The position numbers and the translations under genes are program-made. Shown here piece by piece: positions 1-10,735 of a stretch of 64,000 bases of DNA. Each line of letters starts with the position of its first letter. Positions within the stretch are counted from its first letter, which is position 1. The stretch is from contig CP136066.1 of assembly GCA_032622095.1 (NCBI GenBank), forward strand, positions 194,980,816 through 195,044,815. Direction: 5' to 3'. Below the pieces are notes generated by a model that searched no databases, was not told the DNA's origin, and saw nothing but the letters and a program-made list of their open reading frames with translations. This stretch comes from Siphonodentalium dalli. Its lineage: Eukaryota; Mollusca; Scaphopoda; Gadilida; Siphonodentaliidae.

Positions 1-149
1 AAAAATTATTAAAATTGTAAAAAATTGTTAGGCCAATGCATTCTCTTATATATGCGAGGCGACCTATGGTCGATTCACATATAAGAGAATGCATTGGCAC
101 AGGGTAAAAAAAATCCCGACTTACGACTGGATTTGATATGGCGGGTACA
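1..149 (+). repeat. Hairpin-family repeat, copy 1 (cut by window edge)
   Basis: An inverted repeat spans 33-97: CCAATGCATTCTCTTATATA reads out as its reverse complement after a short centre. An AT-rich lead-in (1-30) precedes it, and a CACAGGG plus GATATGGCGGGT tail follows. The whole 149 bp recurs in reverse orientation at about 9,917-10,066. Further copies of the hairpin lie at 10,250, 11,983, 13,067, 13,334, 13,426 (half), 53,393 and 53,489. It is a non-coding foldback/MITE family; superfamily unknown. Confidence 0.8.
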
Positions 150-282
150 CAATATAGTGTTTCTGCAAAGTATAGGATATGTGTCCTTTCTTTGTTTCAC
201 TAATGTTTTGCGATGTGAATGCACTGCAATGAATGTGTGTTCTTATGGAGTAGAAATAGGAAAACCGTTCACCAGTTACATT

Positions 283-449
283 AATGTCCTAAGTAATCGA
301 CCCCTTAACCACAGCAGAATTATGGGTAACTGGGGAGAGCTTTCCGATGAATGGCAACAACTTGCCAACAAGCCATATTTCCGACTGAATCCTGAAAAGT
401 TACCCATAATTCTGCTGTGGTTAAGGGGTCGATTGCTTAGGGCATTACT
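283..449. repeat. Inverted repeat with about 48-bp arms
   Basis: The arms 283-330 and 399-449 are reverse complements with few mismatches. The core is CCCCTTAACCACAGCAGAAT on the left and its complement on the right, separated by a loop of about 68 bp. There is no coding signal. Confidence 0.8.
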
Positions 450-485
450 GTATATTCAAGCCTGCAAATAGCATGTCTGTCATTT

Positions 486-1545
486 GCAGAATGAGGTCCC
501 CAGAGGGTGAATTTAGTCATGCTATCCCACACAGTGGACTAGCATCACCAAATTCACCCTATGGAGACCTCATTCAGCTTAGGCCTCATCTCCTGGGAAG
601 TATCTATAGTATTAAATTTACATTGTTTTTAGTTACATTTCCCTTCTAGGAAGTTTCTATATATCCCCTAATTTGCAGAAGATAAAATTCATAATTGAGG
701 TGCCCAATGGGTGAACATCACCAACTTCAACTGGGTCCCAGGTCTGCTATAACAGTTGAAGGCCTTAGCAGAATGAGGTCCCCAGAGGGTGAATTTAGTG
801 ATGCTAGCCTGCTATGCGGGATAGCGTCACTAAATTCACCCTCTGGGGACCTCTCATTCTGCATATGACAGACACACTATTTGCAGGCTTGGTTATATTA
901 TTGAAGAAGCCTTGAAACAGTGTATCTGTCATGTGCAAAATGAGGTTACCAGAGGGTGAATTTAGTGATGCTACCCAACATAGCAGGCCAGCATCACTAA
1001 ATTCACCCTCTGGGGACCTCATTCTGCTTGGGCCTCATCTTCTGGGTAGTAACTAGGATAAGATTAAAGTTCCCCAGTTGAAGTTGGTGATGTTCTCCCA
1101 TTAGTCACCTCAATTACGCATTTTATCTTCTGCAAATTAGGGGATATAGAAACTCGATAGAAGGAAAAAAATAACTAAAAACAATGTTAATTTGATACTA
1201 TAGATATTACCCAGAGGATGAGGCCCAAGCAGAATGAGGTCCCCAGAAGGGGAATTTAGTGATGCTAGCCTGCTATGTGGAGTAGCATCAATAAATTCAC
1301 CCTCTTGGGACCTCATTCTGCAAATTGGTGCTGTAATAGACATGACAGGAGCTGGGCGGCTGCATAATTGAGGTGACTAATGGCTGAACATCACCAACTT
1401 TAACTGGGAACTTTGATCTAATTCTCGGTCTGCCATAGCAGTTAAAGTATCAGCAGAATGAGGTTCCCAGAGGGTGAATTTGGTGATACTAGACCGCTGT
1501 GCGGGATAGTGTCACTAAATTTGCCCTATGGTGACCTCATTCTGC
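486..1545. repeat. Cluster of five related hairpins
   Basis: Five copies of one hairpin of about 92 bp lie at 486-578, 768-862, 935-1027, 1229-1321 and 1453-1545. Each begins GCAGAATGAGGTCCCCAGAG and ends with the reverse complement, with about 20 unpaired bases in the centre. The spacers also repeat in alternating orientation: an AAGCC..GCAAATAGTGTGTCTGT motif recurs near 463, 875, 912 and 1,550. The nested order suggests a foldback element repeatedly inserted into or amplified from itself. Confidence 0.85.
579..1229. repeat. Long inverted repeat enclosing two hairpins
   Basis: Bases 579-760 pair with 1,075-1,229 in inverse orientation. Landmarks on the left are GGCCTCATCTCCTGGG, CATTGTTTTTAGTTA and CACCAACTTCAACTGGG; their complements appear in reverse order on the right. 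Identity is clearly below that of the short hairpins, so these arms are older. Confidence 0.75.
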
Positions 1546-2889
1546 AAGTTACAGACACATTATTTCAAGGCTTGAATCTTGATCATAAGAAAGGTGTTAA
1601 TTATCTGATGTTTGACCATTAATATAAACAATGTTAGTAAAGAACTGTGAATTTCAGTACATAATTGTGTGCTCACAATATCTGTTGAATATTATTCAAG
1701 TTATCATGCGGACATCATCGGTTGGACGGATGGATGGACATGCTGATTATAATAGTCCTCCGAAAATTTTCTAGGGACAACAAGATGCACACGAAGTGGT
1801 GCAGACGGTTAATCAGTTATCCTGTATCAAAGTTAATCAAACTCCATGCAGCGCCCTCTACGTTAGCACTGCGATCAATCACTGCCACAAGGATGGTACT
1901 TTGTGGACCGATACATCTATTTTTATGTACATGTATTGTCGGAACTATATTTAGTCACCTATTATCTTATTTTGACCACCACAGGTTTGCAATAATGGTC
2001 ATTCTTTTGATATTGATAAGAACTGTGCCCGACATAGAAAATTTTAATCCTGAAACATAAGAACTAAGTCATGTCAGAAATCCTTACAAAATGTCCTTGT
2101 GGCAGTGGTATCTCAGCGGAGTGATGGGAGATAAATCTGCCTGGAGTTTGATCTTGTATATGAACTTTTCCAGGATAGATAACTCTGCAAAACCTATGAT
2201 AACAAGTTTTAGACAACTTTCTTCTGCCCGATTGATTAAGAGAATTATTTTTATAAATGGAATGGTACAATTTTATAATGAAATAGGTCTTGAAACGAGT
2301 GGTGGTAGAGGTAGTAGTGGTGGTAACTGTGTTTTTATTTGAAATATAGGCGTTAAACACCAGAATATGGTAATGTTCTTAAAGTTGGCTAATTATTATC
2401 CACAATTATCGATAGTTGGCAGTTGTTTGCTGGATCTACATGTAGTGTCTCATTAAGTCATTCTAAGAAACTTCATCCCAAACTTCATATGATGTGGAAG
2501 TGCCATGACACTGACAATGTCTCTTGAGGAAATTATTAATAAAATAATGAGAATTAAAATTCAATTTCTAAATTTCTGACATTTCAAAAACTATGAATGT
2601 AGTATTTTTACCAATACTGGTCAGTTATTGGTACATTGCAAAATTGTTATAAGCTCAATATAGATAGTGACATGACAAACTGCGGGACGGGATGCTGCAC
2701 AAAATGACAAACTTAGGGATAGAATTTGTAATTGCATGGGACGGCTGACATCTCGACTGAGAATATAGCACATGTTTTGGTGTCTAACGAAAACTTGAAA
2801 TTTGCCCCCAACCAAACATATTAACCATACCACTCGCCGGACACCGGATATTTCATTATTCAGCCAAATATCCTAAAATTGTCATTATT
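1546..2889. other. Non-coding stretch, no recognisable feature
   Basis: Only short chance open frames are seen. None shows a recognisable motif, splice context or composition change. A GGT/AGT-rich stretch at about 2,300-2,330 is a degenerate trinucleotide tract. Confidence 0.5.
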
Positions 2890-3026
2890 AAGGCTGTGGG
2901 ACAGCTGTAGCCTAATTGAATTCAGTTTTTAGAGCGAAAAAGCTATGCTCATATTAAGCAAACATGATATTAAAAAGAAGCTAATCATCTATTGCACACA
3001 AAGAAAGTATTCATTTGAGCAAAGCC

Positions 3027-3094
3027 AAAAATTGACCCCACCCCAACTAGTAATTAACCCTATTTAAGTAATATTTGGGGTGGGGTCAATTTTT
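3027..3094. repeat. Hairpin with CCCCACCCC/GGGGTGGGG arms
   Basis: AAAAATTGACCCCACCCCAA pairs perfectly with its complement across a 28-bp loop. A related hairpin lies at 55,164-55,260, sharing the CTACCCCACCCCAATAA arm and a nearby CTGGGGAC/GTCCCCAG flank. Confidence 0.8.
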
Positions 3095-3802
3095 GTTCTG
3101 GGGACAATCACTTATGCGAACGACAAAATACAAAATATGACCCATTATATGGAATAAATTCAGCGTAAATCAAAATTCCTATTGTAAAGTCTGAGTCTAT
3201 TTTTAGCTTTTTTATCAGCGTCGATATAAAGTTTGAGTGTTGGCTGCGTTAATAGACATAATTACACAGTCATATTGTATATAGAAATGAAAGCGTAGTA
3301 TCCACTGCATCATTTGATACCTAATACACTGTATACTTGTTTTCTAGCGCATTAATCGAGAAATCTACCTTCACAAGGATGTGTTAATCATTCTCTATAG
3401 ATGTACAAAAACAACTACTTCGCACAAATGAATACATTTCTCATGATTTTTGTTGTTTAATAGTAGTCCAAGTCTTCTCGTACTAAAACCAGCTGATATA
3501 TTGGGATGGCGAGATGCTGGTGTTTAGTCCCGAGTTCGCCTCCATAGGCTTTTTATAACACGAGTTACGCCCAGAGTTTGTGGCGGGAATTTGAGGTCTA
3601 TTTTACTCGATTTACCTAACAAATCAATATGTGATATGGTCATAATGATGTATAATAATCTAACTTTCATGTTAAATTACACATAGAATATTCCGGTTGA
3701 TTGCCACTAACATCGCTTTGTTTATATGTTTGTTTAGGTTTTAACTGAAAGCCGAAGTGTTCCGAAGAACTTCTGCATAGTCTGGAGTTTGTTTTGGCCG
3801 AG

Positions 3803-3877
3803 ATGAATTTAGATACAAACAAGATGGCAGCCCCTATATTTATTCTAATGCTCGTTGCGTTTACACTGTTTTCAACT
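3803..3877 (+). CDS. Possible first coding exon with signal-peptide-like start
   Basis: From the ATG at 3,824 the frame reads 18 residues, MAAPIFILMLVAFTLFST, a hydrophobic run typical of a signal peptide. It stops at a good splice donor, ACT|GTGAGA, after 3,877. An in-frame upstream ATG at 3,803 would add MNLDTNK, and an in-frame stop lies at 3,746. The start sits in AAGATGGCAGCC, which is both a good Kozak context and close to the YY1 motif often found at metazoan transcription starts. No partner exon is recognised within the next few kilobases, so the gene may read out across repeats, or this may be a captured exon inside a foldback unit. Seen: the frame, hydrophobicity and donor. Inferred: that it is a real exon. 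Confidence 0.25.
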
Positions 3878-4467
3878 GTGAGAGGGTTGTAATTTCCGTA
3901 ATTTATTTAATGTATTACATTTATATCTTCCATGTTTACTTAATCTATTTATTTATTGACACACATAATTGCGATTACAATGGAGAATTCATCGTCATGT
4001 GAGTGGTTAGTGGTTAGTCAAAAATCTAAGGAATATTTTCACCGGAAAATGTCGAACACAGTTCGCGAGGTCAACTGAGTTCACATACTTTTAAAAATAT
4101 GTCAACACTGCGGTAAATGTCTCTTTTCACATTAAATTACCGCTTTCCATTCACAACTGATGTGGGTTTCAGATCAAATATCATGTCTTCTGCGGGAAAA
4201 AATCTGTTTGTCGCGATTGTGATATTTTATTACATATAATTGTGGTTTTATTTGAGCGGGTCACTAAACGCTTAACTCGTGTTATAGAAAGCCTATGGAG
4301 GCGAACTCGGACTAAACACCAGCATCTCACAATCCCAATATCTCAGCTGGTTTTAGTACGAGAATATGCTTAATTTTAATATCAAGTTTGATTCTGCCAT
4401 GTTAGTTCTGGGTATAGCTTTTTCCTTCTAAAAACTCTATTCTAGATAGATCTGTCCCGCAGCCTTG

Positions 4468-4949
4468 ATATATACAAATTTTACAAGAATCAAAAGATAG
4501 CATTTCTACAGCGAGTCAGCTCTTTTAATAGAATCAAACAAAGAATCATGAATTTGGTAAGATTTTAAGCCCTGGTGTTAATGTTTGGCTGGGCGAATAT
4601 CAAGCTTTGTTAGACACAAAACGAGTCCTCTACATGGTTTGGCATATGTGAAAATCAGTTACTAGTACAAAAGCTGAAATCGGCTGTCCTACTATATATC
4701 ATATGCTAGCTGAATTCAGATATACATTATACTCCAGTTTTATGCAACAGGACAAAATAGGGAAAATGGTTAAAAAAAAAAAATGGGCTACCAATGTCAT
4801 CATCTAGTTTCTCAATGAAAGTGTCAATGACACAGTAGATCAACTTGGAAAGGGAATAATTTCATGTGTTACAGTCAATGGAGCGATTAGGAATGCGGAA
4901 AGTTGAAATGTCTAAGTAATACAGGTACTAGATTACCAACATGAAGAGA
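4468..4949. other. Non-coding, nothing recognised
   Basis: AT-rich unique-looking sequence with a short A tract at about 4,770. There is no open frame of interest and no repeat structure was noticed. Confidence 0.4.
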
Positions 4950-5640
4950 TATATATATTAAGTAAAATCCAAGATGGCCGCTGGCAGCAATGTGTTCCAA
5001 TGAAATTCAAAAACATTTGATAGCTCCCATCTCGTAGATCAATATCAAGATCAATATGAAGTTTGGTGATGATCGGATGAGGGAAGTGGACTGTAGGGTG
5101 TGCCAAAGGATTTAGTCGTGCAAAGAGTAAAATTAAAGATGGCTGCCGGCAGCTACATGTATGTTTTATGGCCGAATGAATCCAAAATGACTTATTCCCG
5201 TCTTCATTATTAACATCCATGACAAATTTCATGATGATCAGACAAACAGTTTGGCCTGTAGCCTGTGCTAATGGATTGATTTTTTAAATCCAAGATGGCC
5301 ACTGCTGGCCATGTTTATTTGCTGAATGACCCCAAAATGACTTGTTTCCCATCTACATTCTACATGTCAATGTCAACAGCCATGACAAATTTCATAATGA
5401 TCCGACCAAAGGTACGCAGGCCTTAAGATTTGACAAGAAAATGATTCTCGCGAAACTTTTCAATTTTCAGTGCTTTATGACTACACGTAACTCGATTCGG
5501 CATTTGATTCTCGCCAAATTAAATGTATTTTGCGCCATGGTATGACCTGTAGCCCATGCTAAAGGAAATTGTTGACGGACACACACACACACACCGACGA
5601 CAGATACCAAGCCATGGCAATAGCTCAAACTTTACAAAGT
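4950..5640 (+). repeat. Tandem interspersed repeat, about 160-bp modules, AC-rich tail
   Basis: Three diverged modules start near 4,962, 5,130 and 5,288. Each reads CCAAGATGGC(C/T)GC..GGC, then GAATGA..CCAAAATGACTT, then ATGACAAATTTCATGATGATC. The last is followed by a GACGGACACACACACACACC tract and a CCATGGCAATAGCTCAA end. This layout is common in marine invertebrate dispersed repeats. It is non-coding; short open frames here are chance. Confidence 0.7.
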
Positions 5641-6025
5641 AAAGTTGAGCTAATGATTGCATTGGGACTTGTACTTTGTCAAAGTGTTGTCACTTCACAG
5701 CGAAAAAATTAAATCAAATGAAACGCTAGTGTTGCAAAAGATCATATCGGGTCATGCAATCTCTTAGATAATTTGAAAGAGTTTAAAATCAAATTATTTA
5801 AAGTTTTTTTTCGCTGAAATTAAACTTGGAATTATTTTCAAACCAGAAGCAAAATTTAAAAGCTTGACGTGTGGTCTAACTAATGAAAGTAAATTCGCAT
5901 CGCCATCATCGGTGTTGAACATAGGAAATGGACTGAAATCACATTAAAATTTTAGCCCGATTTAGCTACGTGAGCTCAAATGAGCTATTTAGCTCATTTG
6001 GCACCTGTGCCAACCTGATTACAAA
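5641..6025. other. Non-coding, short GAGCT-type hairpin only
   Basis: AT-rich sequence. At 5,970-6,000 GAGCTCAAATGAGCT is locally palindromic. Nothing else is recognised. Confidence 0.4.
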
Positions 6026-7593
6026 CAGGTCTGGCAAATGTGAGAATACAGCTACAATAGCTGTATTCAGCTAACCTAGCTGTACTCAGCTATATATTAT
6101 ACTCTCAAACTGGCTGTTTTTCGATAATAAACTAGAAGCCACCCTCAACCAAATCAAAACCGTCGCTTGTTTTCTGACAAAGTGTTGCCTTTTGTCGACA
6201 CGGCGATGGTGATTATGTTTGAAAACTTACTACAGCGGTCGATGTCGGTCAGAACGGTTTATAACTCTCTTATGCACTGCGGAATACCTTGAAAAATATA
6301 TTAAATACAATATTTATCACCGAAGATGGAACATCTGAATCATTCCCGGAAGTATCAATAGGATGCTGCTAAAACGCAGTTTGGTTGGTGCGTTAAAACA
6401 GGTAAAAAGGGGAACATCTCTAGCCAGAGTTTAACCGAGCGAGTACCACTCACTGCTTGAGCTGACTTTCTCCAAAAATACGGAAACACATACATGTATG
6501 TCGAATCGCGAAAATACAAATAACAATGTTATGTTTAGTACGTTTTCACACATTATATATTTTCCCGCCAAAACAGATTGAATAGTTCTGACTCGCTAAC
6601 GACCAGGACTTCATGTTTAAAATACTTCAGAAATTATATAAGTCGCATTTTCATTTCAGTTGTACCTATGTTGTGCCATACATTTGCAATATGCCGCACA
6701 ATATCTGTATATACCGTTATGAATAGTTACCAGTATCGCTCACAAACCATTAGTGGTATGTAATTCTAAATGCTTGATATAGGTACACCATTCTAACGCC
6801 CCCTACCAGTTTAGCATCGGGAAGAAGTAAACGAGTGTTTGCGATGAAGTTGATCTTTATTTTATAAGTTAGCTAATGAATGCATTCGCAGAAAATAGTC
6901 CCCAGAATTTTTACTGACATCGACCGCCGTTACGTAAGTTTTCACACAAAATCAGAATTGCCGTGTCGACAAAAGGCAACACTTTGTCAGAAAACAAGTG
7001 ACGGTTTTTATTTGGTTGAGGGTGGCCTGAGAATATGGTAGCCTAATTTAGATGCGCAAATTAGCGCTTCTAGTTTATTATCGAAAAACAGCCGGTTTGA
7101 GAGTATAATATCTGTCTAGAATTACCTGTCAACTCCCCTTTCGGGTATTACAGACAGGGTCCAGGTCTCGACTGTGGTCGGTGCTTTGGTGGGCTACTCT
7201 AACCTACAGCCGGGTTCTTTAACGTGCACATAGTGACCCATGTACACAAGTCAGCCATTTATGTCGGCTCCCGATCCGACAGCGTACCCCACTCACGACA
7301 ACATACCTGGACAGGTTGTCGCCGTGAAGGGAAGTCAGTTTTGTATTCGGATATATATTGTGTGATCACGAATGAGACTTTTCAGTCGTACAATGTGGTA
7401 ATCTGACCAAGTTTGGATTTTTGTCAGAATACCCGACCGGGATCGATCGCCGGACCTTTAGCACGAGAGACCAGTACGCCATCCACTCGGGCACTGACTT
7501 CCCGATATAGCTGATTACAGCTAGGTTAGCTGAATACAGCTAGGTTAGCTGAATACAGCTATTGTAGCTGTATTCTCACATTTGCCAGACCTG
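6026..7593. mobile_element. Non-autonomous DNA element with about 225-bp terminal inverted repeats
   Basis: The left arm 6,026-6,250 and the right arm 6,909-7,593 are reverse complements once the SINE at 7,112-7,503 is removed. Termini are CAGGTCTGGCAAATGTGAGA and its complement. Inner landmarks are TTTTCGATAATAAACTAGAA, GACAAAGTGTTGCCTTTTGT and GGTCGATGTC. The core of about 660 bp has no open frame with recognisable similarity, so the element is non-autonomous. The first 45 bp also form their own small hairpin (GAATACAGCTA/TAGCTGTATTC). No clear target duplication could be fixed. Confidence 0.8.
7112..7503 (-). mobile_element. tRNA-derived SINE inserted in the right arm
   Basis: On the minus strand the sequence begins with a tRNA-like head at 7,497-7,432. 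It has a box A-like TGCCCGAGTGGATGG (7,493-7,479), as in class II (Leu/Ser-type) tRNAs, and a box B-like GCGATCGATCCCG (7,450-7,438). A body of about 330 bp follows, including GTCGAGACCTGGACCCTG. It interrupts the right arm of the surrounding element exactly between GAGTATAATAT and ATAGCTGA, which are contiguous in the left arm. Family not identified; RNA polymerase III transcription is inferred from the two boxes. Confidence 0.7.
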
Positions 7594-7623
7594 ACATTGA
7601 CAAATTCTGTCGTGCGACTGCGT

Positions 7624-7900
7624 TTTGTCATTTTTGTCCCGCCCGTAGTTTGTCATGTACACAATAATGACAATATGCCACAAGAAAACAGGTACCGATA
7701 ATAAATTAATAGCATGGACGCAGTCTCATGAACAATGTTTTAAATTGCCTTTTCGATCACCACAATATGTTGTTGGAATGTCACATGTCGTGGGCGACAA
7801 TTCGATTTAGAACAGTTTAAAATTTGGTATTTAATATCGGTACCTTTTATTTATCGCTCAGACCAAACGGAGTCTATGCGGCGCGAGGCACAGTCAACTG
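7624..7900 (+). repeat. Dispersed repeat, copy 1
   Basis: About 280 bp matches 59,416-59,715 in the same orientation. Shared landmarks are ACAAGAAAACAGGTACCG, CGTGGGCGACA, TTTAATATCGGTACCTTTTA and ACGGAGTCTATGCGGCGCGA. Homology stops shortly after GCGAGGCA..AGTCA..CTG in both. No coding capacity. Confidence 0.8.
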
Positions 7901-8182
7901 AAATAATTTATGGCATTATTTTAGGCCAGTCGAAGGTGCATTTATTGTAGATTTAATCGCCATTTTAAAGTGTCATGCTCTCCCATGATCTATCTGATAT
8001 TATATATATATATCGATGATTATACGGTACCTTACTATAGAAAGCTATATTTTGAGAAATAGGCTAATTCTAGTAATTGTATTGTAAACGAGCTAAATAT
8101 ATTGTGTACTACGGCGTTCTGGAACTTCAATTACAAAACATAAACTTCCTCAGTGCCTGCATCCTCCGAGACGGTTCTACTA

Positions 8183-9618
8183 TACGCAGCAAGTCCCTGG
8201 ATATGCAGCAAGTCCCCGGTAAACGCAGCAAGTCCCTGGTAAATGCAGCAAGTCCCTCTCGCCGAGGGTGGATTACGGCGGATTAGCCATGCGTGTTTAC
8301 ACAACGATATGTTTAATCAGTGGAGGTGCTAATTACAAAGGGCTTTAATCAAAGGGCTTTAATTTGATCGTAATACTGATAGATTATTGAAGGGAATTGG
8401 ACTGAATCATTGAATGATAAAATTAAAGGTACTCAACTCCTCTCAATTACTATTTCAATGGCTTCGGGGGTCAAAAATATTTGATTCGAGTCGAGGAAGT
8501 CACCCATCAAAGCTCAGATTTGTTAGATATCGATTTTAGAAATCTATTATTTTTCATTATCGGGAATACTTTCTGGCCCAGAACTCAGTCACAATTGCGT
8601 TATTATTACCACCTGATTTTAGAGTTATCCATCCTTTGTCTGTTTGAATAGATTTTGGTGTACACATCCCGAGCAGATTACGGCAGTTGATTTTTTTTTA
8701 GATGTTTTTATTGGTAAATGCAAACAAGTAACATGAGAATAGTAGAATAGCAACAAAAGTAAAATAGAGCAGAGTTTTATAAATATACATATATATATAT
8801 ATAGCAGTGAGCTGAAAGAAAAGTTTATTAGAATAAATTGTATATATATGTGGCCAGTAAGGGAACTTGTTTCGTCATCGGAACACATTGGTAATGTGTC
8901 CATTGTTTACAGCCAGTACATTCGATGCAATCTTTAAAACATCGAATACCGGTACCACACACGCCACAAAGGTAACGAGGATCAGTAAGACGCATTGTAT
9001 AAATTCTAAGATTGGTTATGATTTCTGATATCTTAGTTGCAGCTTATATACATTTGATTAAATACACAACATGCCATCTCAGACGTGAGCTGAATCTTGA
9101 AATAACACTGGTTGATAATTATTCAGTCTGGTTAAGAAAACAAACAAATCTTCAAATGAGCTTCAAAGGAGAAACTCCCAGAAAGTTCCTTTGACCTACA
9201 AAAACAAACACCTGTTCAGTGATAATTAATCACCGACATGTGTTTACGCAGTGAAAACAGGAATATCACAAAAAATATATAAATCATATTAATTAAATTA
9301 TATTAAATAGTGAGTAGAATAAAAGAAATAGCAACTTAATAAAACTTAGAAAAAAAATTTTATTTTATATATATAAATCTACAAATACACATCTTAAATA
9401 ATTATAAAGGGATAAAGATTTCCAATCAATTTTAATCAACTGCCACAGATCATAAATCAAATGGATAATAAAACACTGATTAAACTCATCAACAACTCCA
9501 CTAATCCACCCTAACTTAGAGGGACTTGCTGCATTTACCAGGGACTTGCTGCGTTTACCGGGGACTTGCTGCATATCCAGGGACTTGCTGCGTTTACCGG
9601 GGACTTGCTGCATATCCA
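8183..9618. mobile_element. Foldback element with minisatellite terminal repeats
   Basis: The left end (8,183-8,275) is four units of a 19-20 bp repeat, GCAGCAAGTCCCTGGTAAA-type, ending in GAGGGTGGATTA. The right end (9,502-9,618) is the reverse complement with five units, beginning TAATCCACCCT. Tandemly repeated terminal inverted repeats are the hallmark of FB-type foldback elements. The interior of about 1.2 kb is AT-rich, includes an (AT)n tract at about 8,786, and holds the zinc-finger-like fragment at 8,828-8,995 on the minus strand. Confidence 0.8.
8828..8995 (-). pseudogene. PHD-like zinc-finger fragment inside the foldback element
   Basis: A 55-codon frame runs from ATG at 8,995 to TAA at 8,828. 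Cysteines at residues 10, 13, 19, 23, 26, 29 and 37 plus His34 give C-x2-C ... C-x2-C-x4-H-x2-C, with Trp32 in the CKQWTHYQC segment, as in PHD fingers. The final Cys pair expected in a complete PHD finger is missing because the frame ends soon after, so this is probably an exon or a decayed fragment. PHD fingers occur both in chromatin readers and in the accessory proteins of some transposons; the location within a foldback element favours the second. Function beyond zinc binding is not claimed. Confidence 0.4.
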
Positions 9619-9733
9619 GAGAGCAAATATTCTAAATATGTGTACTGAACTGTTTTCATATACATAAGTGCGTTCTAACCATGGCCACATACGTGTGATA
9701 TGTGACTCAATATAGACCAAAACTTGTCCTGTC

Positions 9734-9824
9734 CTCGGCCGTCAACAGCTTGGGATATCGGTTGGGTTTATGCTGTTATGATGAGCATCAACACAGCCGA
9801 TATCCAAAGCTGTTGTGGACCGAG
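9734..9824. repeat. Imperfect hairpin
   Basis: CTCGGCCGTCAACAGCTTGG and GGGATATCGG on the left pair with CCGATATCC and CCAAAGCTGTTGTGGACCGAG on the right, around a centre at about 9,779. Several mismatches are present. Confidence 0.75.
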
Positions 9825-9916
9825 AATACTTGGTATATACTCAATACAGCACACCGAACTGTTGTATAACCGCATGCATGCGACGTGTATACCGAAAGCA
9901 CCATCAATACACGTGA

Positions 9917-10375
9917 CCCGCCATATCAAATCCAGTCGAAAGTCGGGATTTTTTCCCCTGTGCCAATGCATTCTCTTATATATGCGAGTCGACCATAGGT
10001 CGCCTCGCATATATAAGAGAATGCATTGCCTAACAATTTTTTACAATTTTAATAATTTTTTCTTGTATTCTTTAACAATTTTATAATTTCACCCATACAG
10101 AGCCCCAGACAAAAATGAGCAGACGACACTCTTCTATATGCTTCTATATATGTGTGGGGCTCCATGCAGGGTAATGGATGTTTTTTATTTTATGTCCTAA
10201 AAATTGTAAGAAACATTTATTTAAAAAAAATTATAAAAAATTGTTAGGCCAATGCATTCTCTTATATATGCGAGGCGACCTATGGTGACTCGCATATATA
10301 AGAGAATGCATTGACACAGGGTAAACGGGTAAACAAATCCCGACTTACGACTGGATTTGATATGGCGGGTCACAT
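9917..10375. mobile_element. Complete palindromic hairpin-family element
   Basis: The ends GTGACCCGCCATATCAAATC and its complement bracket two hairpins (9,963-10,028 and 10,250-10,313). Between them lie an AT-rich core and a third hairpin, GAGCCCCAGACA to TGTGTGGGGCTC (about 10,100-10,165). The element is thus a palindrome whose terminal repeats are themselves palindromes. Similar to 13,059-13,408, which lacks the outermost 40 bp. Confidence 0.75.
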
Positions 10376-10541
10376 ATGTTCTCACACGAAAATCTTCTTA
10401 AACGTGATGACATCGACAACATTCAGATGGGTAAAATACTCGAATATGATAGTTCTTATTTATTGCCATGCTCGCTTTTCTACAGGTATCCAGTATAATT
10501 ATGTATATATGTGTTATGATTATTATAAAACAAAGAATATC

Positions 10542-10734
10542 GTGTTCAATTACACATGCTAGTTATATTATACATGCATGTTTATTGTTATTGACTGGAA
10601 TTTCCACGGTCTAATTATGACCACATATACGTGTGACAGTCACATGTATATGTGGTCATAATTAGACCGTGGAAATTCCTGTCAATAACAATAAACATGC
10701 ATGTATAATATAACTAGCATGTGTAATTGAACAC
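10542..10734. repeat. Near-perfect 193-bp palindrome
   Basis: GTGTTCAATTACACATGCTA at the left end is matched by its complement at the right end. The arms are 96 bp, the spacer is one base at 10,638, and I count only two mismatches (one near the centre, one at about 10,611/10,665). It directly abuts the start of duplication copy A. Confidence 0.9.
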
Positions 10735-10735
10735 T

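Larger units (their letters stand above)
2890..4467. repeat. Nested inverted repeat (foldback-like unit)
   Basis: An imperfect outer pair is 2,890-2,979 and 4,371-4,467; GGCTGTGGGACAG, GTTTTTAGA and AAAAAGCTAT match in inverse order. A stronger inner pair is 3,477-3,567 and 4,273-4,362, about 90 bp sharing TAGGCTTTTTATAACACGAG and its complement. The loop of about 705 bp between the inner arms holds the possible exon at 3,803. The unit resembles a non-autonomous element with subterminal inverted repeats. Confidence 0.75.

Noticed and set aside
7432-7497. tRNA gene
   Set aside because: Box A and B are recognisable, but the arms do not form a clean cloverleaf and the segment heads a SINE.
1-10375. 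A single 10-kb transposon bounded by the hairpin repeats at 1-149 and 9,917-10,066
   Set aside because: The inverted pair is real, but the hairpin occurs in many places and the interior is a mixture of unrelated elements, so the pairing is probably coincidental.
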